From: Glandiceps talaboti
Lineage: Eukaryota > Hemichordata > Enteropneusta > Spengelidae
Reading direction: 5' to 3'
Length of the DNA stretch: 64,000 bases
Assembly (NCBI RefSeq): GCF_964340395.1
Contig: NC_135568.1
Span: forward strand, 9,172,776-9,236,775
Below are positions 36,640-49,459 of this stretch, in pieces (within the stretch, counting starts at the first letter, position 1; every line of letters begins with the position of its first letter). The notes beneath the pieces were generated by a model that was given only the letters and a program-made list of their open reading frames with translations, searched no databases and was not told the origin of the DNA. The translations under genes and the position numbers were made by a program.

Positions 36640-37215
36640 ATTTGTTGTCAATATTTGTTATTATCATTATATATCAGTGCTGACAAATTGTTTATATTAT
36701 TTATTACTCTTACTGTTGCTATAGAAACAGGAGAAAATTACATCGATTTAAGGTATTATGGTGTAAATATATGTTTTGGTTTGGTATTTGAAATAATGTG
36801 TGGCTTTACTATCCATCATTCTGTACATAAACTAAACTTGGTTTATCATAGAATGATTGCACATTTTTTTATATTACGTATTACTCTTACTGTTGCTATA
36901 GAAACCAGAGCAGAAAATTACTTAGATTTAGGGTATTATGATGTAAATATATGTTTTGGTTTGGTATTGAAAGTACGGTTTTACAACGTTTACTGTGCAT
37001 CATTTTTGACACAAATAAATTTGAAATCTCAGAGAGTGTACTGGCAAATTTTTTTATATTATTTATTGCTCTTACTGTTGCCATAGAAACAGAAGAAAGT
37101 TGTGATAAATTAGGCATTATGATATAAATTGTTATTTTGGTATTAGTTTTGCAAGTAAAGTATCGGTTCGATGTCGCTGTTCATTTTTGACAAAGTGAAT
37201 CTGGTTATCAGAAGG
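36640..37215. repeat. ~180-bp tandem repeat, about 3 copies
   Basis: TTACTCTTACTGTTGCTATA begins at 36704, 36881 and (diverged) 37065, giving periods of 177 and 184 bp. Each unit continues with GAAACAG.AGAAAATTAC, GGTATTATGGTGTAAATATA and TGTTTTGGTTTGGTATT. The 165-codon frame 36589-37086 spans the array and repeats its own sequence, so it is not treated as a gene. Confidence 0.9.
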
Positions 37216-38199
37216 ATTATGGAATTAAATAAATTGGTTTAGTTTGACTTTTTGGTACATTGTATTCAGGAGTACATGAGTATCTGTCATTGGGGATAGA
37301 CTAGTAATTACATCTGTGACAACATCAGAAGAAATATGTACATGTTTTCAAGAAACTCGACCCTACACTAATTTCCCTTGTCTCTAATATAACTTTTTTT
37401 TATTTTTAGACACTTTGGGAAATAATATACCAGATTAAAATATTGAGTTAGAAAATTTTGTTGAATCCTAGAAATCAAATAGTGAAATGTCATCATGACC
37501 TCTGTGTGCATAAATTACAGAATAGTAATTGTAATTAATATCATAAGTTTTCAAAATTTATACAAATATTTATTAGTGCCAGCTTTTCAAAATAAAGGAA
37601 GAATTTTTTTAAAAAGTCGAAAAATTAAAAAATGTCACTTCGCTAGTAATAGTATTGAAGACTCCTGATAGGCCTGGTTAGTATAAAAACATGCATATTA
37701 TTCTAAAAGTGTTGTTGTTAGTACGAGTACTAAAATTTTAACTAATACACACAACATATCTTTGATAACCTGAGAGTTCTCGACTGCAAACTATCAAGCT
37801 TGTTCAGTCGTCAGCATTTTCAAGAAAAAAGTGTACAGTTTTAAAAAAAAAATAATTCATTGATATTTTATGCAAAAATGGACATTCATTTTTAAAAGTT
37901 CATTCGTTGACATTTTATGCAAACATGGAATTTTAGAAGTTGTTGAAACAAGTTCATGTGTGAAAGTTTATTGTTCCAGTTTCCACAGCACACAGTCAAG
38001 GTCATGACTTGTCAAAATGGCCAACACAAACTAGCAAAATGATTTCAAACAAAGTATAGAATAACACAAGAGAAGAATAAAGAACCTTTGTTCATTGTCA
38101 TGCACTATTTACAGTGTTAGGATTTGACTAATTTGAATGTGGGTCAGGCAAAGGAGTTTGCCTCCTTGGGTTTTTGCAATGATTGTAAATTTGTGAAGT
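37216..38199. other. Unassigned AT-rich DNA
   Basis: Only a short direct repeat (TTCATTGATATTTTATGCAA / TTCGTTGACATTTTATGCAA, about 37856 and 37902) is seen. Confidence 0.5.
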
Positions 38200-38378
38200 A
38201 TTTTGGTGTTGGGTCATTAGTTTTAGTTTGTGGAAGATTTCTGTAAGTAGAGGTAGCTAATATTTTGGTGTTGGGTCATTAGTTTTAGTTTGTGGAAGAT
38301 TTCTATAAGTAGAGGTAGCTAAGATTTTGGTGTTGGGTCATTAGGTTTGTGGAAGATTTCTGTAAGTAGAAGCAGCCG
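38200..38378. repeat. 62-bp tandem repeat, about 2.8 copies
   Basis: ATTTTGGTGTTGGGTCATTA starts at 38200, 38262 and 38324. Units are nearly identical apart from a deletion in the third, indicating recent expansion. Confidence 0.93.
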
Positions 38379-40215
38379 AGACTACACATCACCCCATTTG
38401 TGATAACATCACTTACTGTTCAGTATCCATTGTGTGAACTCTTCAAATTCTACTTACCCCAGAGTTACCCTTATAGTGTAGGTGAAATCGTAATATGAAT
38501 ATTTAGAGCTTGTTAGCAGTCTGTGTTACGGAGAGTAGGGGTGTGTGTATTGAATGTGATTTGACCCGTGTACGTAGTTAGACTTCCAAAGTCTGAAACT
38601 AAACATAGCTCCACATATTTCCTACATGTACATTGTATAGCCACTGACATCTATACGTTGAACTTAGAAGTAGTGTTTTTGTTCATATTTAGAACCCTAA
38701 ATTTAGGGGGGGGGGGGGTGTTAAATCTTGCATAAATTTTCATGCCCATAATTTTGGTCAAGAAACTTTGGGAATTACGTGGGAACTCTTTTACTGATGA
38801 TTTTACCAACTTTGGGAATTACCTGGGAACTCTTTTATCGACAAAACGCTTGTCAAAAACTTGTCAGATAATTTGTCGTACAGTCATGTCATGGTCTCAA
38901 GCTATCCAAGCTTCAGATATTAAAACCAAGACAAGTCTGTCAGTGAATATTTATGTAGTATTCACTTTTTGGCAAGTGTTCAACCACAAATATGAGATAA
39001 GAAAATGTGTTTAAAAAATCACAACAATTTTTGAGAGATCCTCATTTAAAAAAACCAGCCTTCTGTGTCTAGCTATCATGTATGTAATACCCTTTTGCAA
39101 ATTACAGTTCATTGACCAAAATAGTTTATAGATCAGCTTTTCTATCGTAATAGTCTGTTAAAAATGTATAACATGCTTCATCAACCCATTCATCATATTA
39201 TCCATTCTCTTACAAAGCAGAACAAGAACAGTTCCTCAGTTTCCTAAGTACATGGTAAATTAGCCGTGAATAAAAAGTGAAACTCAACAGTTCTCAATTC
39301 AGTTCAGTGTATTTTATTTTTCATTTTTGGATTTTTTTTGTTTGTTGCAAACTAATTGAGTGTTAAACTGTGGAACAAAACATGCAATTCATGAAATTTT
39401 AGGTAATTATGTGTGTCTTTGTCCGGTAAGTAAGAGAAAATTGGACCACGGTTGGTTTAAGTCGGAAGCAAATCTAGAAAATATAAGAACGCAGAATAAA
39501 CATAATTATGCTCTTTATTATTCCGTGTGTGCATGTGTAAGGTTTGTGCATGGAATTCAGTAAAAGGAAAAAAGAAAATCATGGAAGAATTCTCACGCTA
39601 CGTCGCAATGTAACAGTTTAAAACAAAAATGAACAAAGTCACTGGAATGTACCGGAAAACAAAATGGTTTCAGTTTGCACTGTGTTGGTTATGTCTGCAA
39701 AAAAAATGAACTGAAGTTAAAAGTGTAAAGTTGAAATGTTGAGTGTTGACAAGATGAACAGATTATTTCACCAGATAAAAAATGAAAGATGCACATTCAT
39801 TGGTGTACGAAATGCAACTCAGCACTGTTAGGGTTGTATCAGCCAATTAGCAGATGCTTTACATCAGAGTTCAGGTACATACAGTAAACCAGGTTATAGA
39901 CATCTTGACTCCAAAGAGAAGTTGTTTTGAATGAAATGATTTTATAACTTGTTGGATGCTAATATTTGAGAATTCGATAACAGAGCAGCTTGGCTGGCCA
40001 GACTGTCTCCAAGGAATGATAGAAAGCTATTATTAGGGACATTTAGTCTGTCTGAAATAATCTTAATGTGTGCAGTATAATTGTGAAATCAAAGAAATAG
40101 TCACTTCATTTCATGTGAATGAGTTTCACACTTAATACCGACTGCTATACCCTGAGGTCATATCCCAGAATTCCATAGTCATCAGAAAGGCAGAGGTAGC
40201 GGTACATCATTCATG
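38379..40215. other. Unassigned DNA with a G-homopolymer
   Basis: G13 lies at 38706-38718. A repeated AACTTTGGGAATTACSTGGGA followed by ACTCTTTTA (about 38765 and 38809) has a family A-like flavour. Frames 38742-39014 and 39360-39563 are not recognisable. Confidence 0.5.
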
Positions 40216-40350
40216 CAACCTGTTAGTCTTGGCTACCCGGACTCTCAGTTACCTAGGCTTTCAGTTACCCAGACGTTCACCTCGGTTACCCAGACTCTCA
40301 TCTCGGTTTACCCAGATTCTCATCTCAGTTACCCAGATTCTCATAGTTTG
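40216..40350. repeat. ~25-bp minisatellite, TACCCAGACTCTCA type
   Basis: About five or six units of CAGTTACCCAGACTCTCATCTCG vary in length from 22 to 27 bp. The frame 40213-40497 crosses it without forming a recognisable protein. Confidence 0.85.
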
Positions 40351-40414
40351 GGGTTCCTGCTTATGGCTACCGACCCCATTAATCGAGAACCCTACAAAGT
40401 TGGTTTGAACCCCA

Positions 40415-40453
40415 CTGCCGCCACTGCCACCGCCACCACCACCACCACCACCC
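40415..40453. repeat. (CCA)n / GCCACT short microsatellite
   Basis: A run of CCACCACCACC preceded by GCCACT units. It reads as poly-Gly on the minus strand and poly-Thr on the plus strand; neither is a credible coding segment. Confidence 0.9.
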
Positions 40454-40603
40454 CAACAGGAAGGACACAAACCATTAATCATTCTATTTCAATGTAGACG
40501 TTCTATAAATACACCCACGTACAACCCCTAAAGTACATGTACAACCTCTCATACACTGTAAGTTATTAAACACTGTACTTTCTTCCAGAATTAATGAGAA
40601 ACA

Positions 40604-40674
40604 CCTGACCACTATGGTGTGAAGTCATAGTAATACATGTTACCCTGACCACTATGGTGTGAAGTCATAGTAAT
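40604..40674. repeat. Two-copy 40-bp direct repeat
   Basis: A 31-bp identical stretch beginning CCTGACCACTATGGTGTGAA occurs at 40604 and 40644. Confidence 0.9.
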
Positions 40675-41320
40675 TCACAACACTATCCATGTATGTCTAC
40701 TTCCTAAACAGACTGGACAGTTTCCAGTACCCTGGTTATACCCTCTGGTCATTACACACATACACAGCAAGCCATCAGATCTCTTCTCTGCCCTACTTGT
40801 AATTTGGTTCATGTACTTTAAAAAAAAACAGTGCCTGTTTAGTGGTCTAGTCTTTTTGTAACAATTATGTACAACAAAAGACTAAGTTTCCAACAACTTT
40901 CAAATCTATTTTAACAAATTCTTAGTCTCTCAAGAACCTATATTTGCATACTATATCATTATGCAAATATATTATTATGCAAATTGTATAATTTGCATAA
41001 TTTTTATGCATTATTATCCAGGTTTATTTGTTCTAATTGTGTAATCTAAGAACCATTTTGACAGCTGTGGTGTGAACTTCATCACTATTTCAAAATTTCA
41101 AATTTTTTCAAAACCTTTCAGAAATTTGCATATGCATATTTATGCATATAGATTAAGGATAATAAAATCAGCAGCAGTTGTACACATAGGTACAGACTAA
41201 AAATATTGTATATATTTTTAGAATGGCTATAAAAAAAAAAGAAAAGAAAAAAAAAGAAAGAAAAGCTATACCCCTATTTCAGTTGTTATCAGTGGAGAAT
41301 CTTTTGTTCACTTTCTCTAC
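40675..41320. other. AT-rich DNA with octamer-like motif cluster
   Basis: ATGCAAAT, ATTTGCAT and ATGCATA motifs cluster at 40945-41010 and 41125-41155. These resemble POU-domain binding sites but also arise easily in AT-rich DNA. An A/G-rich run lies at 41231-41266. Confidence 0.4.
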
Positions 41321-41570
41321 TTTTGACATTTCCACGTTTCCTTGTGCTCAAAAGTGTAAAAGATCACTTTCTCCTGACCTGCCTCCTTCTTGATTTGTTC
41401 AGATTTCCCTGTGTTCCAAAATTCACTTTCTCCCAATCTGCGTCTACCTTGACATTTTCAAGTCTTCTTTTACCCCAAAATGCAAAGATTTTGTTCTTCC
41501 AATCTGCTTTCATCTTTTTATTTTCACGTTTCCGTGTGCCCAAAAATTAAAAAAAATCACCTTCTCGAAA
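41321..41570. repeat. Degenerate ~65-70 bp tandem repeat
   Basis: Three to four diverged units share TTCACGTTTCC(T/G)TGTGC, CCAAAA and TCACTTTCTCC..A.CTGC blocks. The frame 41323-41550 reads Phe/Leu/Ser-rich and follows the repeat. Confidence 0.75.
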
Positions 41571-41739
41571 CCATGTGGGTTTGTTGATTATATTTTAACT
41601 GAGTAATGTCTAGCCTATTGAATTGTAATCATTTCCTAATGATTTGTGGTTTCCTGTGTTCTACACATCGGTATGTACAGCATTCTTTATACCAGACTAT
41701 TTCACTCCGTATGATGTTGAAGTGCCTTCTGTAACAAAT

Positions 41740-42009
41740 ATGTCCAAATAGTTGTATTTCATAATTGTTGACCAGGGTTTTAATGAAATGAAGTACTTTT
41801 TTCAAGGACACAAACCTAAAGAACATTTATGGTAGCAGTTATTGACTATTTATGCCCTAAAACTGTAACACCCAAGAAGTGATAAATATGTTGAAATCGT
41901 TATAATTTCAAGATTTTTGACCAGGTTGTGAATAAAATGAAGTACTTTTTCAAGGATAAACATCTAAAGTACAAACATGGCAGCAGTCACTGAGTTCTGA
42001 CTTCAAACA

Positions 42010-42040
<31 letters not shown>

Positions 42041-42180
42041 ACACGCACGCACGCACACACGCACACACGCACGCACGCACGCACGCACACACACCCACAC
42101 CCCGTGTTTTTGACCAACTATGTAAATTTTTAAACATCAAACCAAGAGAACAAACATGGCCACAGTATTTGAGAGCTGTA
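41740..42180. repeat. Degenerate ~170-bp tandem repeat, about 2.7 copies
   Basis: TTGACCAGG or TTGACCAACTATG, then ATGAAGTACTTTTT, CAAGGA..AA and ACA..ATGGCAGCAGT, recurs at about 41767, 41917 and 42113. The last copy is interrupted by a C17/(CA)n/(GCAC)n tract. Confidence 0.7.
42010..42095. repeat. C17 homopolymer plus (CA)n/(CACG)n microsatellite
   Basis: C17 lies at 42010-42026, followed by CACACA and CACGCACG blocks to about 42095. The minus-strand frame 42003-42206 is a repeat translation. Confidence 0.97.
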
Positions 42181-43790
42181 CCCGAGAAAGTTATTACAAC
42201 CAACAATACTATGCTAGGGTAGAAAGTTGGAAAAATACATAGAAAGTATGAAAATTACCAGATATGAAAAGAGGCTATGACATACAAAATCAGTGATTTC
42301 TTCAAAAAACTGTACCTTTGTATGGACGATAAATAGGAATGTTTTTCCATGAACAAAAAAAAAGTAAATTTATATCGCTATCAGTCTCCGTAGGAAAAGT
42401 TCAAAGTTTACATATATAGTCACATATTTATAGTTCTCTTTTGTTGTTGAATTTTATTAACAAAAGTTTGACTTTTTCACTCTTTTACCCAAAATGATTT
42501 AAGAACCCTGAATCAATCACCAAGAATATGTAGAGTGATAAGTAAATAAACAGAAATTTTTGGTTTGTTGAAGTTTTTACAGCTTTTTGTCATGAGATGT
42601 AGGTAATACACTGTAATTTTTACATTTCAAGGAATTCTGGTTCTGATTTTTTTTTTTTGTACAAAAAATTGTCAGAAAATTCTGGACATGACAGTTGGGT
42701 GTGCTACCGTCTTGTAAAATTACACTCATCGTAAAGTTTCATTCATGGACAATTAGTTTCTAAACTTTGAGATGGTTCTCTCATCAATCGTGTACTTTCA
42801 AACCAGTAATGGTGCACCATTTACATGGAGCTAAGTTTCAAAGCTTTTTCAAATGCTAAGTGGGTAATCTTCTTTTTCGGTGTTCACAAAATGGGGGCTT
42901 TCATCCCGCTAAATCAGATCGACCTAGTTAGAGCTAAAGTAAACTCTGATTTGATTTGGGTAACAATACATGGCCTTAAATGTCTTTTAATACCAAAAGT
43001 GACTTTATGTGTTTTGTCAAACTTTAGATGGTGGAGGACAATGAGATGTGGTCCGGGTAATGGTAGAGTTCTTTCAGTGTAACTGTTGAAATAGGCCAAG
43101 AGTTTAATTATGAGGCTAGTGAACTTTCAAAGTTAGAGACCCAAACAAAACTAGTGTGGTACTGGTAACTTGTGGATGTAATGTGCGATAATGTCATCAC
43201 ATATCACTGCTCCAATAGCATAAACTATTGTGTTTGGTGATAAAAACAAACTTCTGTGCTCGAGAAATCCATTTGACTATACGATGAAAGATGAGCTAGT
43301 ATGGCATTGAAAAATAGGAAAAGATTTTCAAAACTGTTTTTTGGCAGTGTGGAGAGGTTTTGCTTTTGTTGTTTGCTTTTGGCCTGTAACTCGCAAACAT
43401 TGAATGACACTAACTTGAAAATAGCTGGTAAGCTGTCATCACAATGGAAGACATTTTAAGCCTATATTGGTAAGGAGAAGGATAACATATACTATTTGTC
43501 CGACAACACTTTATTGTGCATCAAATTTCAAGGGAAAATAATGACATTGAGAGGATTTGCGATTGTGTGGGTAATAATAGTACAAAGCGTCTGATTGTCT
43601 GCTAGTCTGCGATTTCAAGTTTCAGGTTTTGACCACATCTGGATTACGATGGTGGTGTTCAGTTGGTATTAATATGGTCTGTTTGGGGTTGTAAGTATGC
43701 ACTAGTTAAACTTAAAGGCACATGATTCAGTCTCAGGTTTTTACATTAGTGATTTCTTTATTGTGGCATAACGACAATAGCTAAGTTCCA
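42181..43790. other. Unassigned AT-rich DNA
   Basis: No gene or array supported. Frames 42825-43082, 42914-43099 and 43225-43410 lack recognisable domains. Confidence 0.5.
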
Positions 43791-43794
43791 TTTC

Positions 43795-44295
43795 TTTGCT
43801 AAATATATATCTGAAAAAGACAACATAGAAATGAGAGACTCTCTGTGAGAAAAAGCTTTTTCCAATCGAAAACAGCTATTAAAATTTCTTGCCATAACTA
43901 GTGTTTGGTTGTTTGGAAGGCTAATACAGTCAACTTAGAAATGAGAGAAAGGTATTCAAAAAAATTGACATTTGAAAACAGTTTCTGAATATCATGTCGT
44001 GCTAATCTGTATCCAAAAATGCTAATACACTGAACTTAGAAAAGAGAGGAAAGCTTATTCCAAAGCACTGAAATTCGAAAAGTTTCTAGATATAATTTTT
44101 TGCTATAATTGTAGCTGAAAAGGCTTATAAACTAAACTTGGAGAGAGAAAAAAGGAGAAAAAATTGACCTTGAAAAGTTTCTGAATGTATTTGAATGCTA
44201 AACTTTAGCTGAAAAGGCTAACAAACTGAACTAAGAAATGAGAGGAAAGGTTATTCCAAAGAATTGAAATTCGAAAACAGTTCCTAAGAGCTAAT
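43795..44295. repeat. Degenerate ~105-bp tandem repeat, about 5 copies
   Basis: ACTTAGAAATGAGAGGAAAG or variants occur near 43824, 43933, 44034, 44137 and 44233. Each is followed by TTATTCCAAA, GAAATTCGAAAACAGTTTCT and GCTAAT/GCTGAAAAGGCTAA blocks. An old minisatellite. Confidence 0.85.
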
Positions 44296-47200
44296 TTGTC
44301 ATGGGTGTAGACATTTCAAGTATTTCACTTATTTTTAGCCTACAGGTGTTGATAATAACGCTTTAGAGTCTACTATACCTTTGTTCATGAACCCCTTGTG
44401 ACCCTTTTTGCTTCTTGTCATGTTCAAAAGTCGTAAAAATTTATCATCCACCAGAGTTTTCCTTTTTATTGACATGTTGCAGATTTATTGAAACAGTCAG
44501 CAAATAGAATGAAAAATTAGACTTCTGTTTTGTAAATTGAAAGTCAACATCCTGACTACTTATCTGTGGAGATAAATCAACAGAAAAAATAGCCAACGGT
44601 AACTGGTAACGAAGTGTAAGAAATTTGTGACTAGGATTTATGATCAGAGGATCAATAAAGTACTTGTTGGCAGTAAACACAAATCTCGCAATCGTATCTG
44701 GGGATTATCGAAGGAGTAGACAACGACACGAATCCATCAACGATTTACGACAGTCTAGGACTTAAGTTTTATGAAAGGTGTCGATACTGTAGCTTTTTTT
44801 ACAATCCTGTTAAAATATACTAGTAAAGACCGATATATGTTGTCGTAAAATTAAAGCTCTTTCTCACGTCATACTAACGAGACGTAATTCTAGAAAGTTT
44901 GACATAAGTATGTACGTCCGATAAAAGATATTGCATGATATTGAGTCAACAAACTATGTATATTGAGAAGATTATGTAGTTTGACAGATGTGTATACCGA
45001 GAGATTATGGTAATTTATATCATGTTCTATGATATTAGCATATTATAGATAACTCATGACCAATCAAAAGAGGGCAGTGCTTTTGCTGTTCTTAAATGTT
45101 TCACACAACAGTTGATAAACCAATGTACATCAAAAATAGCACCTTATACTTGTAAATTTTACCCCAAAAAGTTTATTTCTTGTTCGTTGTCGTCATTTAT
45201 TAATTTTTGCAATGATATTGGAAACAGAACTCTGTTGGCATGGATACGAGGATTTAAAAAAAATATTGCATCTCAGAGAAAAAGAGTTGTTTGCAAGTGC
45301 CTTAATTGTTTCTCCTGTGTAGCAAACGAGCACACAACATGGCTATAAAATGTCTGAACAAGTTTTCGATCGATTTATCAATTTTCAGGGACAAATGCAA
45401 ATTGAAACATCCTAAAGATACAAAGCATTGACGAAATATTGTGCTACAACTCAAAAAATGGTATTTTAAAACTCAAAAATTTAAGAATAAATGAAAATTT
45501 TGCAAAAAATAATGAACGTCCTTGCAAATGTTGTCCACATCAAAATTCAAATCATGATGAAACCTCACTTTTTGTGTCTACATAACTTCTTTTTCACAAA
45601 ATGTTCTAAATTCGCTAAAGTCAAGTAACATATGTGTAAACAAGCATTTCTGTATGGCAAGAAACGTTGTTTTTCTTCTTGTACCAACATAGTTGATATT
45701 ATTTCAGCTGTGTGAATCAAGTTATGCAAAGTCAGACATTGTACGTTAAGGAATTCCTACTATGCTGGCTGAAGGGTAAGGTAGGCCGAAAGAACTGAAT
45801 ATGTGGTGATTGCCTCTTCACAATGTGCTACTTTTCTTCTCTGTCATCTTTTATTTGCGATCAAAAGCCCCTTAAAAAGTCTAGTGAGAGAGAAGAAAAC
45901 TGTCAAATTGTCTGTGAACCGTGCACAGGAATGCAAAAGTTCACACAAGAGCTGGAACAAGGGTCAAAGGTCATCTAGACTTTGTGGCAACTCGACTAAT
46001 ATACATAAATTATGTGTTGTGTTCGGCAGTAGTGGTGAGTACCTGAGGAAGCAACTACTGTAATGTGGTTGTGAAATACAACACAGGTGTATGTTAGTGG
46101 CGTTAAAACTGACACACTTAAACTGCGTTTTAGGAAAGGAATTGAGTTCGTAAAGCGTATTCGCTGAGATTTCGAAGGTAAGGAACATAATGATGTGTGT
46201 TATACATAGCATAGACCACCCTGTATTGACAACTGGTCATCCATGGACAGTCAAGCTCACTAGCGACTAATTGCAGTAAGTTGGGGCTTGATGTATGCTA
46301 AGTGTTCAAAAGCTGAGAGCACTTGACAACAACAAAACTGACCCAGAAAACGGATTAGAGAAGTTTACTTTAAACCAGTGTATTGTGTAGAAGTTACGTT
46401 GTCTGACCTTGGAAGGCAAGACTTCAAATACACGAACTCTCGTTTTAAAACTGTCAGTCAGCTAGTCTTTGTTAAGTTTACTGATTATTTAAGGTTTGTT
46501 GTTTCTCATTCCAGTAATTGTGATTCTTTATATCCACTGTCCTGTTCAAATTCCTACTGTGTGTGTTGATAATAGTTCTTTAGAATTGTTACACCAAGGT
46601 ATGCATTTACATGTAACTGAATTTAACTGTACTATAGCCACAGTGAAATGTTGTAGCTATACCCAATGTTTGGATTTCAATCGTCACATAGAAATGTCAT
46701 TATTTTGTCGTTTGGAAACTTTCTTTGGTAGTAGTTAGCATCGATCACCAGACTATTTTGATTGAAAAGTCAGAAACATTAAATAAAAATGCAAAACTGA
46801 TTGCGTTACTGTAATTGTATTGGTCAATGAGTGATCATCTATATCTCTTGTCGACGGTTGAAATTTCTGTTTACTTGCTTTTTTCGCAAAATTTGAAAAA
46901 TTTTCGTCTATGAAAGTGCTGCCAGTTGTCTTTAGGTGTTCAATGTTTCAACTTGTAGAGGAAGATGGCTTAAAGTTTGTTGAAAACTACCGTTCTTCCA
47001 TGCCGTGTATTTGAAGCAACGATTGCATTGAGAGTGTGTTATAAACTAGTACGGTATCACACATAACTCAAGCAAATATGCACTTTTGGTAAAAGATAAC
47101 TTCTGGCCAGAAAGGTTAAAATCCAAATCAGGTGTATTTCATTTGAGGTCACCTCTAAATTTGTGGTCTGAGATGTGAGTGACAATACTTTAGAGACCTT

Positions 47201-48560
47201 TGAAACCAGCAGTGCTCTGACAGAAGTATGTGACTCTCCCTAAGTCAAAACATGCTCTTAACAGGACAATAATTTATGCTTATCTAAGGCAAATAAGCTT
47301 TGTTTAAATACTGTATTTCATTCATAGATTATCAAAACAGTTACAAACATAACATGGGAAGGACAAATTGAGGAGAATTTTGAGAGAAAAGAACTTAGGA
47401 CAGTCTGGACAGTATTAGAGTGATCTCCCCATGACTCCATTGTTTGGGGAGGGTAACGATTTATAAATAGACACCCCATGAATATTGATTGGTAATTAAC
47501 ACTTCATTATCTAGTCCAAGCCAATTAAACAAAGACAACCTAATCAAGTGACATTGATTGGAGTAAATAACTGCTTCATGTGATTGTTCCACTCTTCAAA
47601 TGTTACGAGGAGTATTGGTGGTCTCTTATATAACAAACACAAAAACATTGTCTTCCATGGTATGCCTAGCAAATTGACTTCATCATTCCAGACATGTACC
47701 AACAGAGATGGAAGTATGGACATTGGTAATTACGCCGTAATTTTTACATGTTTAGATGTAGCATTGTGTTTTACATGAAAAGAATTGTTCACTTGAAAAT
47801 GTAATATTATACACCATACTGAAGACACAGAGCAGTCAAATATGGCAAAGATTATGATTTCTTCGGCCATCTTGACAGACTACCGTAGAATTTTCTTTCA
47901 ATGGCTACTCTGGGTTACTTTCATTAGATTTCAATATAAATGTATTGTGTTGTCCACCTATGTCTTTCAAAAACTTGACATGCTCAAAAAAATAAGCATG
48001 TAATGTAAGATTTGTTATTCGAAATCCACTCATGTTTTGGGTGTGTAACAGGACATATTAGATCCAAAAAATATATGTCTTTTTTTAAGTACAGCTATGA
48101 TGTCATCAGGTATTTTAAACGACTCTTTGTGTAGTAGACATCTTTTTTTTTTATTATTTAGGCTATCAGTTGAAGCTAATGGGGCATGGCTTTCATGAGT
48201 TTTGACCTGTGGGACCACTAGCTTGTTTTCAAGCCATACAAAGTCATTCTTTTAGCACTATATATTATACTAGTTATTGAGTTGTATAGAGAGTGTACTA
48301 TCTCTCAGGGCAAATATTTTTTGTGCAGTATTGTAGTTCTTTGTACTAGCTGTCCCTTGTGATATGTGAGTATAACCTGTATAGGAAAGTTATCTAGGTC
48401 AGGTATTTTACTGTTAGGAATTGTCAGAGTGTCGTACGATGTATGGACGGTCTCATTAAAGTGGCCATGTTGATGAGGATTAGATATTTATTTTGGTTTT
48501 TTAACGTATAAAACAATTTTTATCATGGCTTCCTACTTGAAAAATCAATGTAAAACAACA
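44296..48560. other. Long unassigned stretch
   Basis: About 4.3 kb without arrays, elements or recognisable genes. Frames at 44444-44680, 45112-45348, 45803-46063, 46378-46569, 46496-46738 and 47584-47778 have no family signature. This is the least repetitive part of the window, so it would be the first place to look for conserved non-coding elements or small exons. Confidence 0.5.
45961..45973 (+). promoter_or_regulatory. DR1 nuclear-receptor-like motif
   Basis: GGGTCA-A-AGGTCA is a perfect-spacing DR1, the third in the window. Function is unproven. Confidence 0.3.
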
Positions 48561-48567
48561 TAGACCA

Positions 48568-48712
48568 AGTCCGTGTTTGTGACTCAATAAATTGCAAAAA
48601 GCTATTTAAAAAATGTGCACAAAGTTTGTTATTGTACGTACAATAACAAACATTTTACACATTTATTAATCTTTTGCATTATGAGTTACAAATACCACTT
48701 TCTTGTTCTAGT
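48568..48712. mobile_element. Palindromic fold-back element
   Basis: A perfect 28-bp palindrome (48624-48651, centred on GTAC) lies inside a longer imperfect inverted repeat. Outer matching blocks are TTTGTGACTCA / TGAGTTACAAA and ATTGCAAAAAG / CTTTTGCATT. Total span is about 145 bp. The right arm runs directly into a single 68-bp-family unit. Likely a small MITE or a cruciform-prone remnant. Confidence 0.6.
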
Positions 48713-48765
48713 TTGACCGTTTAGCATGAGATGAAATTGCTATTGCGGGTACCAAGAAGTAATCA
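48698..48765 (+). repeat. Solitary unit of the 68-bp family
   Basis: CTTTCTTGTTCTAGTTTGAC, then TTTAGCATGAGATGAAATTG and CTATTGCGGGTACC, matches one unit of the minisatellite at 3949-4464 in the same orientation. It lies next to the palindrome and shows no left flank. Confidence 0.7.
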
Positions 48766-49034
48766 GTAATGATATGTTTCAACTTTGTCTAACTTTATTG
48801 ATTTTTTAAGAGATTTTCATTTTGATACATCTAAGTGATAAAGTAGACATTAATTCAGTGTTTTAATACTTCCATTCCAATCATACCATGCAGGACTCAA
48901 GGGGAATGACCTGAGAATAACATTAATGTATCATGTGACACGAACCACTTTGTAACTGAAACTTGAACATATCCCTGACATGTCCATTGGCACAGTGTTG
49001 AAAACATGGCTCTCACTGGCTAATTAGTAGTAGT

Positions 49035-49215
49035 GGTAATGTAGCCATGGAAACGAGAATCCTTACTAAGGCTTTACATTAGGTGCAATGTTACCATGGT
49101 AACTAAGAGCCCGTAACAAGACTTGTCAGCTGGTTGCGATGTTACCATGGTAAGTAGAATACTTACAATTTTTAAGTTTGTCTATTGGTCGCTCTATAAC
49201 CAGGGTAACTACATT
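49035..49215. repeat. Degenerate ~50-bp repeat with GTTACCATGGTAAC palindromes
   Basis: AATGTAGCCATGGAAAC, AATGTTACCATGGTAAC, GATGTTACCATGGTAAG and CTATAACCAGGGTAAC occur about 50 bp apart. Confidence 0.7.
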
Positions 49216-49459
49216 TTACAGGAGTGGTTTGTGTAGGTTTGAAAGTTGGGTTTTGTCCTTCTTTATCTTAGTGGCAGGATGAAGTTGGCTTGGCCAATGA
49301 AAGCAGTCGTTATACTTTGTCATAGGGAAAAGAAAGTGTGGACAAATAAAACCCTGTTTTCGCGAACGTTTTAAGACTTGCTAACACAGAGAGAAATCTT
49401 GTAAAACTTTCGTGTAGATTTCCATACCTTGAAATTCAGAGCTAATATGTCAATTTCAT

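Noticed and set aside
36589-37086. 165-codon frame
   Set aside because: It spans a ~180-bp tandem array and has no recognisable domain; it is better explained by the repeat.
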